From contig CAYUIQ010000027.1 in the NCBI GenBank assembly GCA_964444795.1, positions 1 through 51,006 on the forward strand: DNA of 51,006 nt. The letters run 5' to 3'. Shown one piece after another: positions 18,141-27,600 of this stretch (its first letter is position 1; every line of letters starts with the position of its first letter). A program made the translations under genes and the position numbers. Under the pieces are notes generated by a model. That model ran no database searches. It was not told the DNA's origin and was given only the letters and a program-made list of their open reading frames with translations. Source of the DNA: JABMRP01 sp964444795. Lineage in GTDB: Bacteria; Planctomycetota; Planctomycetia; Pirellulales; Thermoguttaceae.

Positions 18141-18476
18141 ATGTCCCCAACGGGCAACATCCAAGAGGAATGGGCCAGTCACGAGGAGAACGCCGGAGCC
18201 TGGCCAAAACTCCAGTGGGACAGCCCGCGGACGGTCGATCGCGTCCTCCTGTTCGACCGCCCAAACACATACGACTACATCACCACGGGAAAGCTGACGT
18301 TCAGCAATGGCTCGTATATCGAAGTCGGCCAACTGACCGACGACGCCTCGTCCGGCCGTGAGGTTGTGTTCCCCAAGCGGACCGTTACGTGGATCAAATT
18401 CGAGGTGACCGGTGTAAAGACCGGCTACGGCAACATTGGCCTGGCTGAATTCGCCGTGTTTGCCGCAACAACGTGA
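18141..18476 (+). pseudogene. Discoidin-like (F5/8 type C) domain fragment
   Basis: The 111 residues match the C-terminal half of an F5/8 type C-like carbohydrate-binding module: EEWASHEENAGAWPKLQWD, TVDRVLLFDRPNTYDYI, GKLTFSNGSYIEVGQL, TWIKFEVTGVKTGYGNIGLA. Such modules usually end much larger secreted hydrolases. Here there is no signal peptide and no ribosome site, and the frame upstream of 18141 does not continue the fold. It is most likely the stump of a deleted gene behind the divergent SGNH hydrolase. Confidence 0.65.
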
Positions 18477-18627
18477 TTGCGAGGCTTGCCGCCACCACAC
18501 CGAAACCGCGCCGTATCTGATTGACGATGCCGGCTACTGGCTCTTCGGCGACGTGAACCGTAGCGTGCAGGGCTTCTTACGCCGGGGCCTCTCTTCCATT
18601 GGACCGAAGCCCGTGACGCCCTCATGC

Positions 18628-18656
18628 TTGACACTGCCCGCCGGTTCGCCCAGAAT
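18628..18656 (+). promoter_or_regulatory. Sigma70-type promoter candidate for the sugar kinase gene
   Basis: A perfect TTGACA at 18628-18633, 17-base spacer, then CAGAAT (4 of 6), 45 bases before the ATG at 18702. Confidence 0.55.
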
Positions 18657-18701
18657 TGATCCAAACAGGCTCCAAGTCCCGGCACACGAAGGGAAGAAAC
18701 C

Positions 18702-20246
18702 ATGCCGCAATGCTTGGCGGGCGTCGACGTCGGGACTACCGGTGCGCGATGTGTCCTGTTCGATACCCACGGGCGGTTGATCGCCGGTGAGTATCGCGAG
18801 TACGGGGCCGAGTATCCCAAGCCGGGTTGGGTCGAACAGGACGCCCAACTGCTGATCGCCAAGACCGTCGAAGCCTGCCGCGCCGCCGTGGGACAATCGG
18901 GCGTCAAGCCGAGCGAGATCGCCTCGATCGGATTCTCCGCCCAGCGCAGCGTGACGTGCCCGGTCGGCGAAGACGGGACCCCGGTCCGGCCGCTGATCTC
19001 CTGGCAAGACGCCCGCACGGCAGCCCAAGTGGACGAATTGCGGGAGTTAATCGACGAGGCCGAGTACTATCGCCTCAGCGGCCTGCCCCTGGGAACCACG
19101 TGGCTGATTAGCAAGATTCTCTGGATGCGCGAGCATGAGCCGCGGCTTTACGAAAAGACGCACAAGTTCGTGCAGAACCAGGATCTCGTGCTCAAGGCGT
19201 TCGGTGCCGAGGGGTTTCACACCGACACCTGTTGCATGGCGTTCTACGGCACATGGGACATCGAACGGGTCCAGTGGAGCCCCCGACTGCTCGATCTGCT
19301 GGGCATGGCCCCGGAGCGGTTTGGCACTCCCACGCCACCGGGGACGCAGGTGGGAACGATTTCCGCCGCGATCGCCGAAGAAACGGGATTCGCCCCGGGC
19401 ACACCGCTGTGCGTGGGCGCCGGTGACCAGAACTGCGCCGCGGTGGGCATGGGGGCCATCGAGTCCGGCCTGGCCACGGTCACGCTGGGGACCTGCGGTA
19501 TGGCGATCCTCTGCGTCGACCGCCCGGTGCCCGGCTTCGGCGGGATGATGGTGACCAATCACGCCCTTGAGGGGATGTGGGAGGTGGAGGGCCTCTCCAA
19601 CGCGGCGGCCAGTTCCTATCGCTGGTTCCGCGACGCGATCGGCACCGAAGAAAGGCGACGGGCGGAGCAAACCGGCACCACGGCCTACGAGCTGCTCAAC
19701 CGCCTGGCGGCCAGCGCCGAACCGGGCAGCCGCGGACTCTTGTATCTACCCTATCTGGCCACCGCCGCCACACCCCGATGGAACCCCAACGCACGTTCGG
19801 CCTTCCTGGGACTCTCCTTCGCCCACGGCCGGGCCGAGTTGACCCGGGCGGTGATGGAGGGCGTGGTGCTGGAGATCCGCGACATCATGGAAGGATGGCT
19901 GCAAGCCGGCATGGACGTGAGCAGCCTGCGAATCGGCGGCGGCGCCACCCGATCGGCCCTTTGGAATCAGATCCAGGCCGACGTTTACGGCCTTCCCGTG
20001 GAGACGTTGAACGTGGACGAATCGAGTGGCCTCGGCGCGGCCCTGCTGGGAGGCGTGGGGGCCGGCGTTTTCGGCTCGATCCCCGAAGGCGTCGAGGCGA
20101 TGGTCAAAGTCGCCGGGCGAACCGATCCCGACCCCCAGCGACACGGCCGTTACGAAGAGCTGTATCAGGCCTACGTCCAAGCGTACGAGGGCCTCGCCGA
20201 CAGCGGCGCCTTCGACACGCTGGCCCGAATTCAGGCGGATTGTTGA
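18702..20246 (+). CDS. xylB: FGGY-family carbohydrate kinase, xylulokinase-like
   Basis: A 514-aa cytoplasmic kinase that transfers phosphate from ATP to a sugar such as D-xylulose. N-terminal FGGY half: LAGVDVGTTGARCVLFDTHG (phosphate loop), WVEQDAQLL, GFSAQRSV and a substrate-side SWQDART. C-terminal half: CVGAGDQNCAAVGMG, TLGTCGMA, and the adenosine motif IGGGATRSALWNQIQADVYG. Length is typical of xylulokinases. The ATG at 18702 follows AAGGGAAG. It is the only clearly cytoplasmic sugar-metabolism gene in this stretch and may feed pentoses released by nearby extracellular enzymes. The exact sugar is not certain: ribulose, fuculose or autoinducer-2 kinases share the fold. Confidence 0.85.
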   Translation: MPQCLAGVDVGTTGARCVLFDTHGRLIAGEYREYGAEYPKPGWVEQDAQLLIAKTVEACRAAVGQSGVKPSEIASIGFSAQRSVTCPVGEDGTPVRPLISWQDARTAAQVDELRELIDEAEYYRLSGLPLGTTWLISKILWMREHEPRLYEKTHKFVQNQDLVLKAFGAEGFHTDTCCMAFYGTWDIERVQWSPRLLDLLGMAPERFGTPTPPGTQVGTISAAIAEETGFAPGTPLCVGAGDQNCAAVGMGAIESGLATVTLGTCGMAILCVDRPVPGFGGMMVTNHALEGMWEVEGLSNAAASSYRWFRDAIGTEERRRAEQTGTTAYELLNRLAASAEPGSRGLLYLPYLATAATPRWNPNARSAFLGLSFAHGRAELTRAVMEGVVLEIRDIMEGWLQAGMDVSSLRIGGGATRSALWNQIQADVYGLPVETLNVDESSGLGAALLGGVGAGVFGSIPEGVEAMVKVAGRTDPDPQRHGRYEELYQAYVQAYEGLADSGAFDTLARIQADC

Positions 20247-20260
20247 TGGGAGAAGGAGCT

Positions 20261-20327
20261 GTAGGGTGCGTCTGGACGCACCAGGATGGAGAGTGACATG
20301 CATTTGGTGCGTCCAGACGCACCCTAC
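20261..20327. repeat. 67-bp nested palindrome between convergent genes
   Basis: Two perfect 23-base arms (20261-20283 and 20305-20327) flank a 21-base loop. Each arm is itself palindromic: GGTGCGTC-TG-GACGCACC. Placed 14 bases after the sugar kinase stop and 5 bases before the stop of the convergent lipoprotein gene, it may serve both as a bidirectional terminator. There is no T run, and it may equally be a mobile miniature repeat. Confidence 0.85.
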
Positions 20328-20332
20328 CACTA

Positions 20333-20755
20333 TCAATCCTGTAACTCAAACGGAAAATCATTCTCCCCGTCGGCTTGCACGTCGACGGTGAGCCCCGATT
20401 GGACCGGGTTGCCGTAACGCGGCGGCAACAGGTCGCGGGTCATCTTGTAGGGTGAATCAGCACCGCTGGGATCGGGAATCTCTTCCTTCTTCGTGATCAG
20501 CACCTTGTGGCTGCCGACGACCGCCCCGTCGCCGGGCTCGAAGGTCATCAGCTCGAAGCGGCCCTCGGCGTTGGTGGTTCCCGATGCGGAAGGGCCCTTG
20601 GCGGCCATGAACATCACCTGGGCGCCTTCCACCGGCTGTTGGCGATAGGTGACCGTGCCGGTGACGGGAACCGTTTCCGCCCGGTTATCGCCGCAGCCGG
20701 CCGCCAGTAGCAGGACGGTCGGTCCCAGAGCGATCGTCAGCAATCCTCGCCGCAT
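20333..20755 (-). CDS. Small lipoprotein with carboxypeptidase-regulatory-like (transthyretin-like) fold
   Basis: A 140-aa lipoprotein. The ATG at 20755 follows GGAG and begins MRRGLLTIALGPTVLLLAAG, with the lipobox Cys in AAGCGD. The mature part is a small beta-sandwich: VPVTGTVTYRQQPVEGAQVMF, TTNAEGRFELMTFEPGDGAV, GSHKVLITKKEE, ending QADGENDFPFELQD. An in-frame TTG at 20773 is a less likely start. It lies directly behind a DUF1559 gene, an arrangement seen very often in planctomycetes, where the lipoprotein probably works with the pseudopilin-like partner at the envelope. The role of this pair is not known. Confidence 0.85.
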   Translation of the reverse strand: MRRGLLTIALGPTVLLLAAGCGDNRAETVPVTGTVTYRQQPVEGAQVMFMAAKGPSASGTTNAEGRFELMTFEPGDGAVVGSHKVLITKKEEIPDPSGADSPYKMTRDLLPPRYGNPVQSGLTVDVQADGENDFPFELQD

Positions 20756-20769
20756 TGTTTGATACTCCG

Positions 20770-21759
20770 TCAAAAACTGCCCAACGGCTCGCCGTCCCGC
20801 CGGTCACCCAGCCGTTGATACAGCGCGTAGTCGACGTTCTCGGTGAGAAATCGAACCGAACCGTCGCAGAGCGAGACGTGGCAGCCGCCCGGGTGTCGTG
20901 ATTTGAAGCCCATGTCGCAACTCCAGGCGTGGGGCGCGTTGCAGTTGCCGTCGACGAACCCGGTCTCGCCGGGACAGTTGGGGAAATTGATCGGGCAGGT
21001 CGTGGCAAACCAGAGGCTGTTGATGTGCATCCACCCGTCCATGGCGTGCCAACTGCACTTGGGACGCATCTCACCCAGGGCGATCGTGTTGCTGGTGCCG
21101 TCGGTGATCTCCTCGATACTCGCCGCCCAGGCACAGTGGCTGAACACACCCGAGATTTGTCCCCCGGTATTGTCGTGGCCGTGAAACACGGGTCCGTTGC
21201 CATACATGTTGCCGCCGAAGGGGCAGGCACCGAATCGCTGGTTTCCCATGCTGGCCGCGTAGTTGGAGGTGGCCCGCTTCTGGTTCTTCGTCGACCCCGC
21301 CGCGTTGTGGTAGAGCGGGTTGCCGCCCCAATACTTGGGGCTCTCGTCGCTGGGACAGATCAGCGTATCGACCCAGTTCTCGTGGACAAACTGCCCGCCG
21401 GCGCCCACCCGGCTGGTGTGCGAGGTGTTCCCCTTGAAGTCGCAGGCGTCGTACAGGGCCTTTTGCTCGATATAGGGCAGCAAACGGATGAGGAAACTGC
21501 CGTGGTGATTGGGATCGACCGAACTCCAAGTGGCACAGGCCTCGTGAACCGCCCCCATGGGGAAGCGCTGATTGGTATCGTGGTAGTTGTGCAGGGCCAG
21601 GGTGAGCTGTTTGAGATTGTTGCCGCACTGCATTCGCCGGGCCGCCGCGCGGACGGCCTGCACCGCGGGCAGCAACAGCCCGATCAAGATTCCGATGATG
21701 GCGATCACGACCAGCAACTCGACCAGCGTAAAACCGGCACTGGTGGTCCGTCTGCTCAC
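20770..21759 (-). CDS. DUF1559 protein with type IV pilin-like N-terminus
   Basis: A 329-aa envelope protein. The GTG at 21759 is preferred because GGAGGT lies six bases upstream; an ATG at 21774 is in frame but lies before that site. The N-terminus carries a prepilin cleavage motif and helix, AGFTLVELLVVIAIIGILIG. The DUF1559 body follows with RMQCGNNLKQLTLALHNYHD, PMGA, TLICPSDES, TSNYAASMGNQRFG, ITDGTSNTIALGE, and the C-terminal HPGGCHVSLCDGSVRFL. Planctomycete genomes hold many paralogues; they are secreted by a type II/IV pilus-like route, function unknown. Its stop lies just before the downstream lipoprotein gene, implying one operon. Confidence 0.93.
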   Translation of the reverse strand: MSRRTTSAGFTLVELLVVIAIIGILIGLLLPAVQAVRAAARRMQCGNNLKQLTLALHNYHDTNQRFPMGAVHEACATWSSVDPNHHGSFLIRLLPYIEQKALYDACDFKGNTSHTSRVGAGGQFVHENWVDTLICPSDESPKYWGGNPLYHNAAGSTKNQKRATSNYAASMGNQRFGACPFGGNMYGNGPVFHGHDNTGGQISGVFSHCAWAASIEEITDGTSNTIALGEMRPKCSWHAMDGWMHINSLWFATTCPINFPNCPGETGFVDGNCNAPHAWSCDMGFKSRHPGGCHVSLCDGSVRFLTENVDYALYQRLGDRRDGEPLGSF

Positions 21760-22121
21760 GGCGGCACCTCCCATAACCCGATTGCCTCAGATCGATACCC
21801 CGATCCCGACCCCATTAGCGTATCACAAGTGGGTCGATTTGCAAGCCGAGTGCATGGTGGAGATCGGCATACGACGGCTTGCCATCGCAACTCGAAGCGT
21901 GAGCGAGGTGATCGCGGGGTGCCTGGGGTCGATCGCAGGGGGCACCCCCCCCGGCGTGGGTGCCTGGAAATTCTTCCGCCAAATCCCCAAACCGGCATCT
22001 ATTATTGTTGACTTTGTCTCCCACACGTTGCAACAATGTGACGTAGCTGCTAATAGCCTTGGATTGGGCCGAGTTCCTGTTCTCTTCCGCTGGCAACGCA
22101 TCCGACTCCGGAGGGCGACTC
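21760..22121. other. Divergent intergenic region between the DUF1559 and PEP-CTERM genes
   Basis: These 362 bases should hold both promoters, but I see no strong sigma70 pair. An AT-rich stretch with TATTATTGTTGACTTTG lies near 22000-22020. A short inverted repeat sits at 21916-21948. Open frames here are not protein-like. Confidence 0.5.
21916..21948. repeat. Short inverted repeat sharing a 15-mer with the 39-bp repeat family
   Basis: GGGGTGCC and GGCACCCC form 8-bp arms around a 17-base loop. The left side contains GGTGCCTGGGGTCGA, identical to the left border of the repeats at 48551 and 50913. It may be a decayed relative of those elements. Confidence 0.45.
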
Positions 22122-24581
22122 ATGATCCTGCATCGACTCTTTGGCAAGATTCTCTTGGTGTCCGTGGCGGCCGTTGTGGCGGCGTGTTTGTGTCTCGGCA
22201 CCGTGGCGCACGGCGGCGTCGTGCTCAGCGGCGGTGGTCTAGTGTTGATTCAGCAAGGCGGCACATTCGACGCACCCAACCTCGCGCAGGGAGCCACGCC
22301 GTTTGCTTTGGACGAACTCAGCGCATACGGGCATTTGACCGTGGAGCTGAACGATCAAATCTACGGGAACTCCAACAGTTGGATCGGCAACGGTGCCACG
22401 GCGCCGACGTCGGTCGGGAATCGGGCGTTCGCCGGCGTCAACCTCGGGGCCGTCCCCGTGCCGATCAGCAGCATCGCCTTTGGGCGTGACAATGGCGGGG
22501 AAGCATGGCTCGGCACCGACCGCTGCCTGAGCGGAGGCAATCCCTACGTGCTGCAATACACGCAGGTGCCCAACCCGGGTACGGCCGTGACTGATACGGG
22601 CAATGCGGCCACCGGCTGGGCCACCGTGGGCACGCTCGACTATCAGAGCGCCGGCGGCGTGAACTTCACCGCACCGCACCTGCGACACCGCTACGGCTTC
22701 GACCCCGTCAACGCTACCGGTGTGCGCCTGCTGGTGCCCGCCACCGGCCTGGGCGCCGGCACTGCCATCGACGAGATCGAGTTGTACGAGACGTTCGTGG
22801 CGCCGCCGCCGCTGACGCTGTCGGAGATCGGCGGCAGCATCGCGCCGAACAATCTGGCCGGGCAGGCGGCCGGCGGCGCGGCCTTTGCCAAGGACTTGAT
22901 CAACGGCGGCGGCTACGCCGCGCACCAGATTCCCCATCTCAACGACGAAACCTTCGGAAACAGCAACAGTTGGATCGGGAGTTCGGCAGACACGTTTGCC
23001 GGCGTCCGTCTCAACGGGCCGCAGACGATCGGCAGCATCGCTTGGGGCCGGGACAATACCGCCGCTCTTGCGGATCGCGCCGCGGGCCCATACACGGTGC
23101 AGTACACGACCGCACCCAACCCCGACCAGAACACGCCCGATGCGGACTGGAACTCCTTCCAGACGATCAACTACTCGGGCGATCCGGGCAACGCGCTGCG
23201 GCACCGGTACGATTTCGATCCGATCGCGAACGTGACCGGCGTACGGATTGCCGGGCTGGCCGCCCCGACGGCCATTGACGAGATCGAGCTTTACGCGTCC
23301 CCCGCCGGGCCAGTGCCGAGCATACCGACGGCCGGCCTGACCTCGTGGCTCCGGGGCGATGCGGGCGTGAACACCGACGGCGCGGGCAACGTGGCGAACT
23401 GGATCGACCAGTCGGGCAACTACAACTCCGCGGGGCAGACCGTGCCCGGCAACAGGCCGGCGGTGACGGCGGGGGCCCTGGCGGGCAAGCCGGTGATCGA
23501 CTTCAGCGGCAGCGGCATCCGGCATCTGAACATCATCGACGCGGCCGCACTGGGCATCCAGAACTCCGACTACGAAATGTTCCTCGTGGCTCGTTCCAAT
23601 TCCCACGCCGTCCAGTTCCTCACCGCCGCCAGCCACACGGCGGGCGCGGGGCACTACGAGATCCATCTCGACGGCGCCGCCGGGGCACGCTTCATCCCCA
23701 ATCAGGCGTCCGGTAGCGTGCCCGACAAGTATGCCGATATCAGCACGGCCGGGTTCTATACCAACGGGCAACCGCACCTGTTCAACGTTCGCGTGGAGGG
23801 CGACACGGGCATCATCCGCGTGGACGGCCTCCAGAGCGCCGACACCGTCAGCAGTGCCCGAAGCGCCTACGACCAGTGGCTCACCTTGGGCGTCCGCGGC
23901 AGTGCGACCTATCCGCTGACCGGCGACGTCGCCGAGGTGCTGATCTACGACCGGGCCCTGACGCCCACCGAGCGAGCGGCCGTCGAGGAGTACCTGATCG
24001 GCCGCTGGGAGGTCCCGATCAACATCGCCGCCGCCTCCCGCGGCGGGACGCCCTTCGCCAAGGACCTGATTGCCGGCGGCGGGTACGCGGCCCACCAGAT
24101 CGCCCATATCAACGACGAGCGAAACGGCAACAGCTTCAGTTGGATCGGCGCCTCGGCCGACAGCTTTGCGGGCGTGGCCTTCGACGGCCCCTACACGATC
24201 GACGGGATCGCCTTCGGCCGCGACAACGGCGGCGAGGCGTGGCAGGGCACGGACCGGTACCTGGGTACCTATACGCTCCAGTACACCACGGTCGCGGACC
24301 CCGATGAGGGCACACCCGACGCCGATTGGACGGACATCGCGACCCTCGTATATGACGGGACGTTTCCCGACGCCCAGGGGTACCTGCGGCACCTCTGGCA
24401 GTTCGACGCCGTCCCGTCGGCGACCGGAGTGCGGATCCGCACCAGCGCCAACGGCATCGCCATCGACGAGATCGAGGTCCACGGCGTCCGCGTCCCCGAA
24501 CCGTCGACCTGGGTCCTGGCTCTGCTGGGCATCGGCTGCCTGCTGTCGCGCTGGATAACCGCGGTAACGAAGAGGGGATGA
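22122..24581 (+). CDS. PEP-CTERM protein with three discoidin-like modules and a LamG-like domain
   Basis: An 819-aa exported protein. The ATG at 22122 follows GGAGGG; an earlier in-frame ATG at 22059 has no signal peptide. After the signal peptide come two copies of a module of about 150-180 residues (about 45-225 and 240-395). A LamG-like domain follows at about 400-630 (GLTSWLRGDAGVNTDGAG, NWIDQSGNYNSAG), and a third module copy at about 630-790. Each copy shares HxNDExxGNSxSWIG, an AFGRDN or AWGRDN strand, LQYT or VQYT, LRHRYxFDP and IDEIELY. The C-terminus VPEPSTWVLALLGIGCL plus basic residues is a PEP-CTERM sorting signal. It is probably a surface glycan-binding protein. The same module opens the c-heme protein at 28086. 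Confidence 0.9.
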   Translation: MILHRLFGKILLVSVAAVVAACLCLGTVAHGGVVLSGGGLVLIQQGGTFDAPNLAQGATPFALDELSAYGHLTVELNDQIYGNSNSWIGNGATAPTSVGNRAFAGVNLGAVPVPISSIAFGRDNGGEAWLGTDRCLSGGNPYVLQYTQVPNPGTAVTDTGNAATGWATVGTLDYQSAGGVNFTAPHLRHRYGFDPVNATGVRLLVPATGLGAGTAIDEIELYETFVAPPPLTLSEIGGSIAPNNLAGQAAGGAAFAKDLINGGGYAAHQIPHLNDETFGNSNSWIGSSADTFAGVRLNGPQTIGSIAWGRDNTAALADRAAGPYTVQYTTAPNPDQNTPDADWNSFQTINYSGDPGNALRHRYDFDPIANVTGVRIAGLAAPTAIDEIELYASPAGPVPSIPTAGLTSWLRGDAGVNTDGAGNVANWIDQSGNYNSAGQTVPGNRPAVTAGALAGKPVIDFSGSGIRHLNIIDAAALGIQNSDYEMFLVARSNSHAVQFLTAASHTAGAGHYEIHLDGAAGARFIPNQASGSVPDKYADISTAGFYTNGQPHLFNVRVEGDTGIIRVDGLQSADTVSSARSAYDQWLTLGVRGSATYPLTGDVAEVLIYDRALTPTERAAVEEYLIGRWEVPINIAAASRGGTPFAKDLIAGGGYAAHQIAHINDERNGNSFSWIGASADSFAGVAFDGPYTIDGIAFGRDNGGEAWQGTDRYLGTYTLQYTTVADPDEGTPDADWTDIATLVYDGTFPDAQGYLRHLWQFDAVPSATGVRIRTSANGIAIDEIEVHGVRVPEPSTWVLALLGIGCLLSRWITAVTKRG

Positions 24582-24618
24582 GGGGATTGGCGTTCCCTAC
24601 AGCAATCAGACGGTCGGG

Positions 24619-27600
24619 CTAATCACCGAACGGTCTAATCCCCCGATACCAGAAGGACTCCCAATACGCCCGATCAACGGCGTATACGTCGATCGGCTCG
24701 TCGAGGTTCGACTCCTCCGGGAGGATGCCGTAGGTCTGCATCTGGCGGAAGTAATACACGTTGGGGCGAAAGCCGGGCAGGTCGAAACGCTTTTCGGCGT
24801 GATGTGTTCGGCTGGCTGCTTCGATTCGGGTAAGGATTCGCCGATAATCGGGATCGTCGGCGCCGCTGAAGACCTCGGTCCCGCATCGCCCCAACCCGCC
24901 CGCCTCGCGCGACAAGGGTGCCCGCACCAGTAACGATTGTTCCGGCCGCGAAAGGTTGCACAACGACTGCGGTGGCGGGGCATTGCCGAACTTGTAGTAG
25001 CCGATGCTGCCGCGAATCTGCTGAAGATCCTTGAAATCGTGGACCAACGGCAAGGCCGGCCCCCGCGAACCGAAGCGGAAATACATGCCCGTGCCGATCT
25101 GCCGGGCGGGCGGCTGCGAACCGTGACAGGCACCGCAGCGACGCTCCATCACGGCGATGGGAAACCCGACCGGGTGCATCCCGGAACCCAGGGCCGCGTA
25201 CGTGCCCGCGTAGACCGCGCTGGAATCGATCCATAAACGCAAGATCGCTCGCTGGCGTTGCGAGGGTCGGGCGTCGTAGTGGCTGCCATCGACCAACTCC
25301 AGCAGCCGGCTGGCGGAACTGCCGATGGTTCGCGGTGCCCGATCGCCGAAGCGTTCGTTTCGCCCGTCGGAAATCAGCCCCCGCTGTACGATCGTCCAAT
25401 AGCTCACCGAAAACAAGGGCGTATGGTCGCCGCACAGATCGACGCCGCCTTCGGTGCGTTGGGGGTTGTGGCATCGCAGGCAATGCTCATCGAGGATGGG
25501 CTGGATATCGCGGGGGAAGTCGAGCACGTCGGGTAGGTCGTCGATGGGCCGGATCGTCGAGGGAGCGCGCCCCAGAGTTCCCGGCGCTCCCCGCTGCCAG
25601 CTCGGAGGCCGCAGTCGCTGCTCGTGACAGCCCACACAGCCGGCCGTCTCGCCGGGCTCGAGGGTCAGGAAGCTCTGCATCCGCTTGACCGCCAGATCGT
25701 TCTCGTCCAGGGCGACGAAAAACAGGGAGCGCATGGCGGGTGCCTCGAAATACGCTGATCCGTCCGGTTCCACGGGCACGGTTCCCAGAATTCGCGTCAG
25801 GGTGAACGTGCCGCCGGCGCTGATCGGCCACATCCCGCCGGAGAAGCTGATCGGCTTGGGTAGCTGTTCCAACACCAGCAGCCTCTTGATCTCCCCGCGA
25901 CGCACCCCGGCCATGTGGCGGCCTTCGTAGACGTCGCTCAGCACCAGCCGGCCGCTGGCCCGGGTAAGATCGACGCGCGGGGGGATGACCCGCTCCGGCG
26001 GCCGTGGCAGCAGCGGCCGTGGCTCGTGACAGGTGAGTCGCCGATTGTCCGCCGGAGTCTTGCAGACCAACTCCGTGTTCCCCAGCCCGTCCATCACGTG
26101 GATGCCCGTGTCGTCGGCCACCAGGAAGCAATCTTCTGAAAAGGGATACGGGTCGCGGTAGAAGCGGCCGGGCCGGCTGATGCGGCGGGCGGCGGCCCGG
26201 TTGTCGGGCCCCGTGCGGGGATCGACGATCGTTACGTAGCCCATGTGTCCCGGCCGACCGTGCCCTGGCGAGAACGAAACCACCACCTTCTTCGTGCCGG
26301 GAATCGGCTTGGCGTCCAGCATGGCCGTGTCGGGGAACTGGTTGCCGAAGTAGACCATCTGGCCGCTGCCGTCGGGGTTTGCCGTCCAGAGGTGATGGAA
26401 GCAGAACTGGCTGCGATCGACGTACTCCCAACGCATGTAGATCACGCGTCCGTCGGGCAACACCCAAGGCGTGTTGTCGTGTTCGATGTTCGTCGAGATC
26501 ATACGCACGTTGCCGCCGTCGGAATCACAGCGGTAAAGCGTGGCCACGGGAGTGCGATAGCAGTTGACGAAGCGCCGCGCGCGGCTGGAGCAGAACATGA
26601 TGCCGCCGTCGGGCAGATAGGTGGGCTCTATGTCGTCGTACGGTCCGTCGGTCAATTGCAGTAGCTCGCTGCCGTCGACGTTGACCTCATAGAGGTGGTA
26701 GTACGGCTGGTCGCCTTTGCGGTACGAAAAGAGGATCTTCTTGGCGTCGTAGTGGACCTGCGGATCGCGCACCCCACCTGTGGGATCGTCGAGCAGGACC
26801 GTTCGCTCGCCCGTACGCAGGTTCAGCCGGCACAGCCGCCCGCCGTCGCCGAAGCAGGGGGGGATCCGCTCGTCTTCGATGCCGCGTTGCGGTGGGTACT
26901 CGGTTATGGAGGCCGAGTAGTAACCGAAGTTGGCATACCAATGATCGAAGCCGCCTACTCGCTCGGCGAAGACGATCTCGTCCGCTCCGGCCATAGGACC
27001 GGTGAGCATCGATGCGAGCAACTCGCCCGGTTTGGGGCCGACCAGCGTCTTCTGGGGGACCTCCTTCATCAGGTTCGCGGCGTCGGGACGGGGTAGCCCG
27101 GCGATGAGGACCGGGTCGACTTGCAGGCCCGTCCCGTCTTTGTCCTGGAAGAACAGCCCGGCGACCTCCGCGCCTTGGGGATAACCCAGGTCCGACAGAT
27201 CGATCCCCACCGCGAGGACTTTGAAATCGTTCAGCGGCGCGGCGTTGCCCTTCGATACCGCCACCGATTGGATCTGTTGCAGCGAATGGGGAGGACTTGC
27301 CAGGCGATACACGTCGAAACCGGACAACGGCAAGGCACGCGGATCATTGCAGCCGATGTCCAGCGCCCCGACGGTGACCGAGCGGAGGCCGGGCTCGAAG
27401 TGCAACGGGCTGACGTGAAAGGCGTCGCCGTCGAGGGGACTGTTCAACTCCCGGTGGAATTCGAAGAACACCACGTCGTCCCCCGGCAGGTTGACGACCG
27501 GCACGTCGAACGCAATGGCTATCCCGGGCGTCGAGTCCGGACCGTCCAGCAGAGGATCGGCCGTAAGAGGAGCCTCTTGTCCGCCGGGATTGATTAGACC

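Noticed and set aside
22239..24482. 747-codon open frame antisense to the second PEP-CTERM gene
   Set aside because: The three repeated modules and sorting signal on the plus strand are decisive; the antisense frame mirrors their repeats.
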